Part shown: positions 1-7,640 of the stretch, piece after piece | Layout of the letters: every line of letters starts with the position of its first letter | How positions within the stretch are numbered: the stretch's first letter is position 1 | NCBI RefSeq assembly: GCF_003432065.1 | Contig: NZ_QWDE01000004.1 | Span: 124,001 to 188,000, forward strand | Direction: 5' to 3' | Length of the DNA stretch: 64,000 bases | Source: Mucilaginibacter terrenus | GTDB lineage: Bacteria > Bacteroidota > Bacteroidia > Sphingobacteriales > Sphingobacteriaceae | Program-made: the position numbers and the translations under genes | Notes under the pieces: generated by a model | Told to the model about the DNA's origin: nothing | The model's database searches: none | Seen by the model: the letters and a program-made list of their open reading frames with translations, nothing else

Positions 1-21
1 AGTTTTTTCTCATTTTAAAGT

Positions 22-1032
22 TTACTGTATTAATAGTTTTTTATATTCTGGTAGTATCGATTTAAATTCTGCCACGACCTCGTCAAGGCTTTTGTTTGAT
101 TGCCCGCCCGACGCGTTGCGGTGACCGCCACCGCTGAAGTATTTCTTGCATATTTCATTAGCCGGAAACTCTCCCTTAGAACGCAGCGAAAGCTTTACCA
201 TATCTTTCCGCTCCACAATGAAAGCAGCAAGCCTTATGCTGGCAATAGAAAGCGCGTAATTAACAATACCTTCTGTATCGCCGGTGTTTACGTTAAACTG
301 TTGTATGTCGGCTTTACTAACGTAAATAATGGCAGTATTGTATTCAGGTAATATTTCAAGCTTATTTGCCAAGCAGTAGCCAAGGAAGCGCAACCTGTTT
401 TCTGATGAGCTATTATAAATAAGATCGTGTATGCGCCAGTTAACCGCGCCTGCATCTATCAAGTCGGCTACTATGCGGTGCACCTCTGCAGTGGTGTTGG
501 GCAACCTGAACGAAGCCGAATCGGTTAAAATGCCGGCATAAAGGCAACTAGCAACGTCTTTGTTGATGTACTCTTTATAGCCAAGCTCGTTAATAATAAA
601 CCCGTAAACCAGTTGTGCGGTAGCACATGCGTTTATGTTCCAGCAGCGGTAATCATCAAAATCCTGCGGCTCCAGATGATGGTCTATCATTACCTTGTAA
701 GCTTTGCTTGCGCCCACCAGTTCGCCCAATTGATTGATGCGGCTAAGGTGATTAAAGTCAAGGCAAAAAATAATGGCAGCTTCGGCAACCAGTAACGCTG
801 CCTCTTCGGTATTTTCCGTATAGATGATCACCTCTTCATTACCGGGCATCCAACTTAAAAAGTCGGGGTAATCGGTAGGGGCAATAACCTTCGCATGGTG
901 GCCAAGCTGTACCAGGTAATTGTACAATCCTAATGACGAACCCATAGCATCTCCATCAGGTTTATGATGGGTGGTGATAACTATTTTTTGGGGCTGGGCT
1001 AAAAGTTCTTTAAGCGAGGCTAAATCCAACAT
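22..1032 (-). CDS. nrnA: DHH-family oligoribonuclease / pAp phosphatase
   Basis: Bifunctional NrnA-type enzyme expected to degrade 2-5 nt RNA oligomers and to dephosphorylate 3'-phosphoadenosine 5'-phosphate in the cytoplasm. The N-terminal DHH domain shows TTHHKPDGDAMG (about residues 20-31) and the family motif VMIDHH near residue 117, both metal-binding; the C-terminal DHHA1 domain ends with GGGHRNASGG near residue 300. Length (336 residues) is normal. A TTG at 1035 precedes the ATG at 1032; the ATG is preferred. A perfect -7 element on the minus strand lies at 1051-1058. The gene is divergent from ndk, with 120 bp between them. Confidence 0.93.
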   Translation of the reverse strand: MLDLASLKELLAQPQKIVITTHHKPDGDAMGSSLGLYNYLVQLGHHAKVIAPTDYPDFLSWMPGNEEVIIYTENTEEAALLVAEAAIIFCLDFNHLSRINQLGELVGASKAYKVMIDHHLEPQDFDDYRCWNINACATAQLVYGFIINELGYKEYINKDVASCLYAGILTDSASFRLPNTTAEVHRIVADLIDAGAVNWRIHDLIYNSSSENRLRFLGYCLANKLEILPEYNTAIIYVSKADIQQFNVNTGDTEGIVNYALSIASIRLAAFIVERKDMVKLSLRSKGEFPANEICKKYFSGGGHRNASGGQSNKSLDEVVAEFKSILPEYKKLLIQ

Positions 1033-1050
1033 CAATTATAAAACGAGGTG

Positions 1051-1058
1051 CAAAGCTA
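1051..1058 (-). promoter_or_regulatory. -7 promoter element of nrnA
   Basis: Reads TAGCTTTG on the minus strand, a perfect match to the Bacteroidota TAnnTTTG element, 18 nt upstream of the ATG. Confidence 0.6.
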
Positions 1059-1124
1059 AATAAATTAATTAAATACAAGTGGCTTATTTAAGCGTAAAAG
1101 CTTTATGTTTCAGATGTAAAAGCC

Positions 1125-1132
1125 TACTTTTG
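1125..1132 (+). promoter_or_regulatory. -7 promoter element of ndk
   Basis: TACTTTTG matches TAnnTTTG and ends 20 nt before the ndk ATG. Confidence 0.6.
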
Positions 1133-1152
1133 CACCAATTTTTAAATACAAA

Positions 1153-1572
1153 ATGAAAACGAACAGAACATTTACAATGATAAAGCCTGATGCTGTTGCA
1201 AACGGGCATATCGGCGCAATTTTAGACAAGATAACCAAAGCTGGTTTTAAAATTATAGCCCTTAAATATACCGCTCTTACAAAAGAAAAAGCAGGCGAAT
1301 TTTACGCAGTGCACCAGGAACGCGGCTTTTTTAATGATCTGGTAAGCTTCATGACTTCAGGCCCGATTGTAGCTGCTATTCTCGAAAAAGAAAATGCTGT
1401 AGCTGATTTCCGTACGCTTATTGGCGCTACTGACCCTACTAAGGCTGATGAAGGTACTATACGTAACCTGTTTGCAAAATCAATAGAAGCAAATGCTGTA
1501 CACGGATCAGATTCTGACGAAAATGCCGAAATAGAAGGCAACTTTTTCTTTAACGGATTCGAAAGGTTCTAG
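1153..1572 (+). CDS. ndk: Nucleoside-diphosphate kinase
   Basis: Transfers the gamma phosphate of NTPs to NDPs through a phosphohistidine, balancing nucleotide pools. The protein (139 residues) opens with RTFTMIKPDAV, typical of the family, and has the active-site region NAVHGSDS with the catalytic His at about residue 117. Length is normal for a bacterial Ndk. The gene is monocistronic: it has its own promoter at 1125-1132 and a strong intrinsic terminator 18 nt after the stop. Confidence 0.97.
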   Translation: MKTNRTFTMIKPDAVANGHIGAILDKITKAGFKIIALKYTALTKEKAGEFYAVHQERGFFNDLVSFMTSGPIVAAILEKENAVADFRTLIGATDPTKADEGTIRNLFAKSIEANAVHGSDSDENAEIEGNFFFNGFERF

Positions 1573-1589
1573 TAATCAACATACTCTGC

Positions 1590-1622
1590 CCGGTTGTAAT
1601 AAAAGTTGCAACCGGATTTTTT
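1590..1622 (+). terminator. Intrinsic terminator of ndk
   Basis: Perfect 7-bp stem CCGGTTG / CAACCGG (1590-1596, 1609-1615) followed by ATTTTTT. Confidence 0.85.
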
Positions 1623-1703
1623 ATGCCCTGTTCTTTGCGGTTTGTAAATAAGTTTACTAGCTTTACTTAGTTACCCAATTTTCCACCCGATAAAGTTAAG
1701 ATT

Positions 1704-1901
1704 ATGAAGCTGCTAATTAGATACACAATTTACTCTGTTATAATAGTTGTGCTTTTATTACTTGCTTTAGATGTGTACCGCTTTCACCCCGAAGCGCAGT
1801 TCGCTTTCATTTTCCCGGGCATATTTCTGCTGGCCTTTTCAAGTATAATGGACGATGCCATGAAAGGCATATCTTCACGCTTGCGATTAGGACGCAGGTA
1901 G
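1704..1901 (+). CDS. Small membrane protein, unknown function
   Basis: 65 residues. There is a hydrophobic helix at about 8-24 (many I, V and L), a second, more aromatic hydrophobic stretch at about 31-48, and a short basic tail (SSRLRLGRR), which by the positive-inside rule should be cytoplasmic. No family is recognised. It lies 1 nt from the convergent DUF721 gene, so it shares its 3' end region with that transcript. It may be a genuine small protein; the composition is membrane-like rather than random, but there is no domain evidence. Confidence 0.5.
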   Translation: MKLLIRYTIYSVIIVVLLLLALDVYRFHPEAQFAFIFPGIFLLAFSSIMDDAMKGISSRLRLGRR

Positions 1902-1902
1902 G

Positions 1903-2196
1903 TTAGAGAAAAATAATTTCCTCTACCAATTGGGTTTTGGCTTCCTCGTTAATGCCGGCGATTATTTGTGTGCGCATCATAACCAATTCGTTTTTAATTA
2001 CGCTTGATTCCATTCTTACAAAAAGCTTTTTATCACGTATATAAATTTCTTTTGTACGGTTGGCAACCGCTTTCCCAACCAGCTTTGGCCATAAAGTGGT
2101 TATTCCTGTTTCATCGTACCGGCGCTTCAGCTTGTAAACATTAAGCATCTGCTCAATAGCTTCTTTAATGGATTTGTCGTTTGTTTTACGCATCAA
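1903..2196 (-). CDS. DUF721 (DciA-like) protein
   Basis: 97-residue DUF721 protein. The family includes DciA, the helicase-loading factor of bacteria that lack DnaC/DnaI; assignment to that role here is inference. The pattern LWPKLVGKAVANRTKEIYIRDKKLFVRMESSVIKNELVMMRTQI is typical in its order (quoted in pieces: WPKLVGKAVANRT, then LFVRMESSVIKNEL). The start overlaps the end of recF by 11 bp, indicating translational coupling, and a recF-DUF721 pair is a common arrangement near replication genes in Bacteroidota. Confidence 0.82.
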   Translation of the reverse strand: MMRKTNDKSIKEAIEQMLNVYKLKRRYDETGITTLWPKLVGKAVANRTKEIYIRDKKLFVRMESSVIKNELVMMRTQIIAGINEEAKTQLVEEIIFL

Positions 2197-3286
2197 TATT
2201 TCCTCCGGCTACTTTAAATAACTGCACCTCAACGTCAATCGCCTTAAAAATACCCTCCACCCGAGCTACGCTGGTGTCGGTTATTAATACCTGCCCAAAA
2301 TCATTATTGCTCACCATTTGCATTAATTTTGTAACACGGCCTTCATCCAGCTTGTCAAAAATATCATCAAGTAAAAGCAACGGCTTAAACCCATTCTTTT
2401 GTGTTAAAAAGGTGTATTGTGCCAGTTTAAGTGCAATTAAAAAGGATTTTTGCTGCCCTTGCGACCCAAACTTCTTCATCGGCAGTGTATGTATGTTAAA
2501 GCTCAAATCATCTTTATGAATACCTGCCGTGGTACGCTCTAGTATCCTGTCGCGCTCCAGGTTTTTATTTAGCAGAACTTCCAGCTTGTCTTTCAGCAGT
2601 TGCGATTCGTAAACAAGCTCCACTTCTTCAGCGCCATCGCTTATAAAATTGTAATGCTGGTTAAATATAGGCGTGAACACTTCCATAAACCCACGTCGCT
2701 TTTCAAATATCCGCGTGCCCGATAAAGCAAGCTGCTCATCAAGCACAGCCATCAGGTCGGGGTCGTAACGGCCGGTATCCGAAATTTGCTTCAACAGGGT
2801 ATTGCGGTTTAGCAGCACACGGTTGTAAGCGATCAGCTCATCCAGGTATTGGTTATCGGTTTGAGAGATTACATTATCTATAAACTTACGCCGCTCTTCG
2901 CTTCCTTCTATAATAATGCTGATATCGTAAGGAGAAACCATCACCAGGGGCAATAGACCAATATGATCCGCTAGCCGCTGGTAGTCCTTTTTGTTGCGCT
3001 TGAACTGCTTTTTTTGGTTACGCTTAATACTGCAGGCAACTACTTCTTTTTGACCGTTTTTAACAAATACGCCGTTAATCATAAAGAAGTCAGCACCCTG
3101 CTTAATCTGTTGGCTATCAATTGGATTGAAATAACTTTTACACAGCGACAGATAATGCACGGCATCCAGCAGGTTGGTTTTACCTGCGCCATTGTTACCT
3201 ACAAAAGCGTTAACGCCTTCACTTAGTGTAATGCCCGCTTCGGTATAGTTCTTGAAATTTAAAAAGGATAGCTGCTGCAAATGCAT
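2186..3286 (-). CDS. recF: DNA replication/repair ATPase RecF
   Basis: SMC-like ATPase that loads RecA at single-strand gaps together with RecO and RecR. The Walker A motif GNNGAGKT is at residues 30-37, and the C-terminal half carries the signature and Walker B regions (FGSQGQQKSFLIALKLA, then LLLLDDIFDKLD). 366 residues is normal. A -7 element (3293-3300) ends only 6 nt before the ATG, so the mRNA is predicted to have almost no 5' leader. Cotranscribed with the DUF721 gene. Confidence 0.96.
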   Translation of the reverse strand: MHLQQLSFLNFKNYTEAGITLSEGVNAFVGNNGAGKTNLLDAVHYLSLCKSYFNPIDSQQIKQGADFFMINGVFVKNGQKEVVACSIKRNQKKQFKRNKKDYQRLADHIGLLPLVMVSPYDISIIIEGSEERRKFIDNVISQTDNQYLDELIAYNRVLLNRNTLLKQISDTGRYDPDLMAVLDEQLALSGTRIFEKRRGFMEVFTPIFNQHYNFISDGAEEVELVYESQLLKDKLEVLLNKNLERDRILERTTAGIHKDDLSFNIHTLPMKKFGSQGQQKSFLIALKLAQYTFLTQKNGFKPLLLLDDIFDKLDEGRVTKLMQMVSNNDFGQVLITDTSVARVEGIFKAIDVEVQLFKVAGGNIDA

Positions 3287-3292
3287 GGGCTA

Positions 3293-3300
3293 CAAATTTA
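3293..3300 (-). promoter_or_regulatory. -7 promoter element of recF
   Basis: TAAATTTG on the minus strand, 6 nt upstream of the recF ATG. Confidence 0.55.
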
Positions 3301-3522
3301 GTTATTTTAGTTGATGATGATTAGGAATATATAGTCTGTAAGTTCCGTGTCAAGGTATTAATTTTGAGGCTACATTATTGCGATGAAGAAAGCAATTTCC
3401 AAATAAAATGGTCGCCCCAAGCATGTCTATGATTGCGCCGGCCCGCTTCAGCGTGAATGCTTACAACCCTTTTTGCACGCGGCGGAGAGAGAGTCGACAG
3501 CGAAGCATGTTGGGCGAGTAAA
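3301..3522. other. Intergenic stretch without a recognisable gene
   Basis: The 222 bp between the recF promoter and the 3' end of the radical SAM gene hold no convincing ORF, tRNA or terminator. The section 3410-3520 is more GC-rich than usual for spacers and could be an eroded gene or repeat, but nothing identifiable is left. Confidence 0.4.
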
Positions 3523-4473
3523 CTATAACCCGCTGCCTTGAACCACGCCACGCTGCAAGATGCGTTGGTCTATAAAGTACTGTATCTCACTTTTTTTTAG
3601 ACCCCAGTTTGGAGCAATGAGCAATTCACGGTCGCTAAGGCCAAAAAGGCGTTGAATGATAATGTCCGGACGTACCAGCGGCAGCAGGTCGCATAGGAAA
3701 TCGGCGTACTCTTCCAGGCTGAACAGCTTAAAAGGTTCGCGTTTATATTTTACGCCCATCACACTGCCTTCTACAATGTGCAGGTGGTGGAACTTTACAA
3801 ATTTTATCTGCTTAAAACGGTTTATCTCGTTGGCATAGGCCAGCATCATTTCGCGCGACTCGCCCGGCAATCCAAAAATGGTGTGAACGCAAACATCCAG
3901 TTTGCTGTTCTCTACCAGTGCCAGGGCTTTTACCAGTTCGTCATGCGTGCAGCCACGGTTTATCATGGCGAGCGTATCGTTATAAATGCTCTCCATACCC
4001 ATTTCCAGGTCCACATCGAACCTATCGGTATAGCTCTCGAGCAAAGCTATTTTTTCTGCATCTATACAATCCGGACGAGTGCCAACACTCAGGCCTACTA
4101 TGTCTTCAGTGCCATAGCTAAGTGCTTCGTCGTACAGCATTTTAAGGTAATGTGCCGGTGCGTAGGTGTTGGTATTGGGCTGAAAGTAAATAATAAACTT
4201 ATCCGCTTTGTTGCCCCGGCGGGCACGTTCCATACCCTCAATCACTTGCTGGCGAACGGTAGGCGCGTTGCGGCTAACAGAAGGCGTAAACGAATCTACA
4301 TTGCAGTATGTACAGCCGCCATAGCCCTTGCTACCATCGCGGTTGGGGCAGGTAAAGCCGCCATCCACAATAACCTTAAATACCCTGTGCCCGGGGTACT
4401 TCTCCTTAAGCCAAGGGCCGTAGTTGTTGTAACCTTTCTCCCAGGTTGGCGCTATGGTATCGTTCTGCTGCAT
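3523..4473 (-). CDS. TIGR01212-family radical SAM protein (YhcC-like)
   Basis: Radical S-adenosylmethionine enzyme of the YhcC/TIGR01212 family; the substrate of this family is not established. With the start at 4473, the cluster cysteines are C42, C54 and C57 in GFTCPNRDGSKGYGGCTYC, followed by a long Elp3-like radical SAM barrel (YFQPNTNTYAP, GLSVGTRPDC, HTIFGLPGE). An in-frame upstream extension to 4569 exists but is not family-like and runs through the promoter and a palindrome, so the ATG at 4473 is chosen. A -7 element ends 5 nt upstream of it. Confidence 0.9.
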   Translation of the reverse strand: MQQNDTIAPTWEKGYNNYGPWLKEKYPGHRVFKVIVDGGFTCPNRDGSKGYGGCTYCNVDSFTPSVSRNAPTVRQQVIEGMERARRGNKADKFIIYFQPNTNTYAPAHYLKMLYDEALSYGTEDIVGLSVGTRPDCIDAEKIALLESYTDRFDVDLEMGMESIYNDTLAMINRGCTHDELVKALALVENSKLDVCVHTIFGLPGESREMMLAYANEINRFKQIKFVKFHHLHIVEGSVMGVKYKREPFKLFSLEEYADFLCDLLPLVRPDIIIQRLFGLSDRELLIAPNWGLKKSEIQYFIDQRILQRGVVQGSGL

Positions 4474-4478
4474 TAATG

Positions 4479-4486
4479 CAAAGATA
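4479..4486 (-). promoter_or_regulatory. -7 promoter element of the radical SAM gene
   Basis: TATCTTTG on the minus strand, 5 nt before the ATG at 4473; supports the shorter start and a leaderless or nearly leaderless mRNA. Confidence 0.55.
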
Positions 4487-4537
4487 CGGATTTTGATTGG
4501 CCGGGTACCTATTAGAGTGAGAAGCGGCTCAAACTGA

Positions 4538-4572
4538 TAGATGATAACGATTGCGGTAATCGTTATCATCTA
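4538..4572. repeat. Perfect 15-bp inverted repeat with 5-nt spacer
   Basis: Arms TAGATGATAACGATT (4538-4552) and AATCGTTATCATCTA (4558-4572) are exact reverse complements around GCGGT. No T-run follows on either strand, so it is not a standard terminator. It lies about 50 bp upstream of the radical SAM promoter and about 44 bp after the 53-residue ORF. It could be an operator or an RNA hairpin at the end of the defence transcript. Confidence 0.85.
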
Positions 4573-4615
4573 CATTATAATATAGGTTTTCCGTAAAAGT
4601 GATATAGAAGTGTAA

Positions 4616-4777
4616 TTAGAAACTCTTCGAGTTCTTCACAATAAATGTTGCAAACTTTCTGAGGGAATAATGATTTAAATTCACAACTCTGCCATTATCA
4701 AACCGAGTACTTTCTACAGCTTTGGCAGGGAAATTCAGCTTCAGCTGCTTCCCATTATTGTTCTCATTATTTTTCAT
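4616..4777 (-). CDS. Small protein (53 aa) downstream of the deaminase, unknown
   Basis: An ATG at 4777 opens a 53-codon frame ending with TAA at 4616. The product begins MKNNENNNGKQLKLNFPAKA and ends with ATFIVKNSKSF; it is polar and basic, without a signal peptide or membrane segment. It starts 10 nt after the stop of the deaminase gene and shares its low GC content, so the two are probably cotranscribed. There is no strong Shine-Dalgarno, only AGGA about 20 nt upstream. No family is recognised. A role as accessory or regulator of the deaminase is inference from position alone. Confidence 0.55.
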   Translation of the reverse strand: MKNNENNNGKQLKLNFPAKAVESTRFDNGRVVNLNHYSLRKFATFIVKNSKSF

Positions 4778-4787
4778 GATGTATGAA

Positions 4788-6377
4788 TTATAAAATTCCT
4801 GACTCTGTTAACGAATGTACTGATTGCATTTCTAAAGTAGGTAGTGCCTGCAAAGTTAATCTAGATTTAGGATATATTTTCTTTTTATCGATAACAATTA
4901 CTTTTCCATCAATTCCCTTTCTTGGACTTTTCAATGTGAAAAATTCCAGGTAACGTCTAGGCGCTACTCCGTCGAACATCAAAATTTTCGTTTTGTTTTC
5001 ATTGCTATTTTCGTCTTCTGTGAGCGCATCTTCATGTAAAATTGTTCCTAAACTTTTTTTGTATGGTTCAATGTAAAATATCTCCTTTATACCTGCAACA
5101 ATTATATGTCGAGCACAATTATGACAAGGATATGTTGTACAAAATAACTTTCCACCTATCATTCTCCGTCCGGCTAACTGACTCCCAATAATAATGGCAT
5201 GCATCTCAGCATGCACAGAACGAGAAAATTCTATCAAATCTTTCACCTTTGAATTAGAACGGATGGTCTTTTTCAACGTTTCGGTTATTTCCCTTATCTC
5301 TAGTTGGGTTTTGCTAGCAAAAAGCATTTGATGCAGGGTAGTATTTGAAAGAATATTTTTTGCTATATCTTCAGTCAAATCATCCTTCTTTAAATCATTA
5401 CTGCATAATTTTGTAGTTATGCAACGATGGTCTTCCTGATCGCCATCTTTATAAAGATTTCCACCAAACTTTGGAACATCATTCCACCCTCTAGAAATAA
5501 TTTCTCCTTTGTCATTGGTTATAGATGCTCCAACTTGCCTTGACAGACAAGCTGAATTACCAGCAGCTGATTTGGCTTCATACATCGCAATTTCATCAGG
5601 TGCTGGAGTGACTATTTCACTTTCAAAAATAATATTTAAAAATCTAGAAAGTTTTGTATTGACATTATGCTTGTTAGCTTCTGACACTCTTATAAAAAAA
5701 TCTCCCTCTATGAAAGTGTTTCTTACATTTTGACCATGTGTGTTATTTTCGTACTCATCGGTTGATATCAGTTTATCAATTTCTGTATGTGAAAGATTTT
5801 TTCGAGCCAATATATTTCTTTTTTCAAAATCAGGAGAAAACACGCTAATGCAATAGAAAATTCCACCGTATACTGCTCTCAGTAAATCAAGCTCTTCTTT
5901 GTTTTTAAGCGAGTCTATAATGTAACATTTGCGGCGCGTTTTCAACTCTATTATGAGTTCATTTATATCTTGGTCAGTATTAACGACATCTCTTCCAAAT
6001 CGTTCATTCAATATTTGCATTATTGCAAACTCAACAAGACAAGAATTACTATTGGTTTTTTTACGTAACTGGTCCCCACCCTCTATTTTATTCATTAATT
6101 CAGTAAACTGTCGTGTTTGACCAGGTTTTTCAATAAGCTCGATGTTATTATACTCAGAAATAAAATTACTCAATTTAATAACCTGAACTTCATAATTATA
6201 TGCGTCGCTCATTTGGTGTTTCAATGATTGGATTACTTCTTCCCTCATTGATCCTATCGGAGCACAAATTCCAATTATTATTTCTTCTGTTAAGGTATTT
6301 TCAACTTTTTGTCTAGATGTTTGGCTTCTAGTGATTTCAACTTTTTGCTCAATTAGGTTTCGTAAGGATAGGGACAT
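4788..6377 (-). CDS. Anti-phage dCTP/dCMP deaminase (AvcD type)
   Basis: 529 residues, the size and architecture of AvcD-type phage-defence deaminases, which drain the dCTP/dCMP pool during infection. The N-terminal domain is P-loop-like (IGICAPIGSMREEV, about residues 34-47; the Walker Lys is absent). The C-terminal zinc cytidine-deaminase domain has HAE near residue 388 and PCHNC near 417-421, the zinc and proton-shuttle residues. In Vibrio, AvcD is held inactive by the upstream RNA AvcI; the 240-bp spacer upstream here is a candidate place for such a regulator. Base composition differs sharply from neighbours (15 G/C of 60 at 4861-4920 against 30 of 60 at 7681-7740), suggesting horizontal gain. 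Confidence 0.85.
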   Translation of the reverse strand: MSLSLRNLIEQKVEITRSQTSRQKVENTLTEEIIIGICAPIGSMREEVIQSLKHQMSDAYNYEVQVIKLSNFISEYNNIELIEKPGQTRQFTELMNKIEGGDQLRKKTNSNSCLVEFAIMQILNERFGRDVVNTDQDINELIIELKTRRKCYIIDSLKNKEELDLLRAVYGGIFYCISVFSPDFEKRNILARKNLSHTEIDKLISTDEYENNTHGQNVRNTFIEGDFFIRVSEANKHNVNTKLSRFLNIIFESEIVTPAPDEIAMYEAKSAAGNSACLSRQVGASITNDKGEIISRGWNDVPKFGGNLYKDGDQEDHRCITTKLCSNDLKKDDLTEDIAKNILSNTTLHQMLFASKTQLEIREITETLKKTIRSNSKVKDLIEFSRSVHAEMHAIIIGSQLAGRRMIGGKLFCTTYPCHNCARHIIVAGIKEIFYIEPYKKSLGTILHEDALTEDENSNENKTKILMFDGVAPRRYLEFFTLKSPRKGIDGKVIVIDKKKIYPKSRLTLQALPTLEMQSVHSLTESGIL

Positions 6378-6619
6378 GCGCTTAATCGGTTTATGTCGCT
6401 AATATAATATATTCAACCCCTATTTTTTGCAATTCAACTTGATAACAAGAGTAGTTAAGTTTGCCGTAGTTAAGCATGTTAATACGCGTCTTCATAGTAG
6501 TGTGCGGAAAATCGGCAAAAATAGTCCGGCAGTAACAAGCGTTGCAATGTTGCGATAATCGCAGTAGGAGGCAACAGTTTTTAACATGTAAGTTTATTAT
6601 CTTTAATTGTTACACGTCG
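6378..6619 (-). promoter_or_regulatory. AT-rich leader/promoter region of the deaminase gene
   Basis: 242 bp between the deaminase start and the VOC gene. It contains a 15-bp-spaced direct repeat GTAGTTAAG (6451-6459, 6466-6474), a TGCGATaATCGCA palindrome near 6553, and two tiny overlapping minus-strand ORFs of 31 and 34 codons that look fortuitous. A -7-like TATATTAG precedes the start but is not a perfect match. It could hold an AvcI-like RNA; nothing in the sequence proves this. Confidence 0.35.
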
Positions 6620-7012
6620 TCACGCTGAGCGCTGAATTAAGTCCCATAGATTTCCATACAGATCTTGAAAAACCGCGACCGTTCCGTAGCTTTCGACTAC
6701 TGGTTTCCGCACAAAGGTGATGTTATTGGCCAGCATGTTGTTATAATCACGATTAAAGTCATCTGTTTCCAGAAACATGAACACCCTTCCACCGCTTTGA
6801 TTACCAACAGCGGCCAATTGCTGATTGTTAGTCGCTTTCGCCAGCAGCAGGCAACAGCCTGCACCACCTTTCGGCTGAACAAGCACCCACCGTTTGAAGC
6901 TGTTTAGCTGTGTATCCTCTACTAAGTTAAAGTTCAGTTTATTTACATAGAAGCTTATTGCCTCGTCGTAGTCTCTAACAATAAGAGAAATATGGATAAT
7001 GGATTGCTTCAT
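6620..7012 (-). CDS. VOC-family (glyoxalase-like) protein
   Basis: 130-residue vicinal-oxygen-chelate fold protein. The N-terminus SIIHISLIVRDYDEAISFYVNKLNF and the C-terminal DLYGNLWDLIQ are typical of glyoxalase/bleomycin-resistance-like domains, with metal-ligand positions His near residue 7 and Glu in FMFLETDDF. Substrate cannot be told. It is monocistronic and upstream of, but probably not part of, the AT-rich deaminase island, as its base composition resembles the rest of the chromosome. Confidence 0.8.
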   Translation of the reverse strand: MKQSIIHISLIVRDYDEAISFYVNKLNFNLVEDTQLNSFKRWVLVQPKGGAGCCLLLAKATNNQQLAAVGNQSGGRVFMFLETDDFNRDYNNMLANNITFVRKPVVESYGTVAVFQDLYGNLWDLIQRSA

Positions 7013-7149
7013 GTTATATTAAGCTAGATTAGGAATAATTTTCTTCATATACACATGCAAGCTTTTATATCATCATAGTTGTAAAAATTTGCTTGTTAAT
7101 GCAGTAATCAGTGGGGTATTTTTTCACCTTTACAGAAAGAAGCATTTTC

Positions 7150-7539
7150 GTGAAACTCACAATACTTATCTCGCGCCTGCTGCTGGGCTTTTTGTACCTG
7201 GTATTCGGGCTGGACTACTTTCTGCATTTTATACCCTACCAACCACCTTTGCACCCGGGCAATGCGGGTATCTTCAAAGCAGGGTTAATGGCGGCAGGCT
7301 ACTTTTACCCCATGCAAAAAACCATACAGGTATTAGGCGGTTTAAGCTTACTCATTAACCGGTATGCGCCGATAGCTGCTGTGGTGTTGTTCCCGATAAG
7401 CCTTAACGTACTGCTATTCCATACCCTGCTTGCACCTGAAGGCTGGCTGATGGGCGTTTTCCTGATAGTGCCCAATCTGCTCTTAGGCTTAGGCTGGTGG
7501 AAATACTACAGGAGCATGTTTGTGCGCAAGGCGGAGTAA
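7150..7539 (+). CDS. DoxX-like integral membrane protein
   Basis: About 129 residues when started at the GTG at 7150 (an in-frame GTG at 7111 would add 13 residues that lack the hydrophobic character expected). Four predicted membrane helices: about 3-22 (ISRLLLGFLYLVFGLDYF), 45-65, 70-90 and 100-120. The first helix, the LVFGLDYF segment and the overall size fit the DoxX/DUF417-like superfamily. Function unknown. No nearby partner is evident. Confidence 0.7.
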   Translation: MKLTILISRLLLGFLYLVFGLDYFLHFIPYQPPLHPGNAGIFKAGLMAAGYFYPMQKTIQVLGGLSLLINRYAPIAAVVLFPISLNVLLFHTLLAPEGWLMGVFLIVPNLLLGLGWWKYYRSMFVRKAE

Positions 7540-7584
7540 CAGCAGCCAGAACTCATAAATTATAAGCCTTTTACCACGAACAAT

Positions 7585-7602
7585 AACTATGCATGCATAG
7601 TT
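7585..7602. promoter_or_regulatory. 18-bp perfect palindrome, probable operator of icmF
   Basis: AACTATGCATGCATAGTT is identical to its reverse complement. It ends 8 bp before the icmF -7 element, so it covers the place of the -33 element, as expected for a dimeric regulator site. Confidence 0.6.
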
Positions 7603-7610
7603 TATTTATT

Positions 7611-7618
7611 TAGATTTG
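7611..7618 (+). promoter_or_regulatory. -7 promoter element of icmF
   Basis: TAGATTTG matches TAnnTTTG; start codon 22 nt further on. No TTG is seen at -33, where the palindrome lies. Confidence 0.6.
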
Positions 7619-7640
7619 CACCCCTAACCAATAGCCCTGC

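Noticed and set aside
3778..4476. A 232-codon frame on the plus strand opposite the radical SAM gene
   Set aside because: The minus-strand frame has the CxxxxxxxxxxxCxxC cluster motif and full family homology; the plus-strand frame is its shadow.
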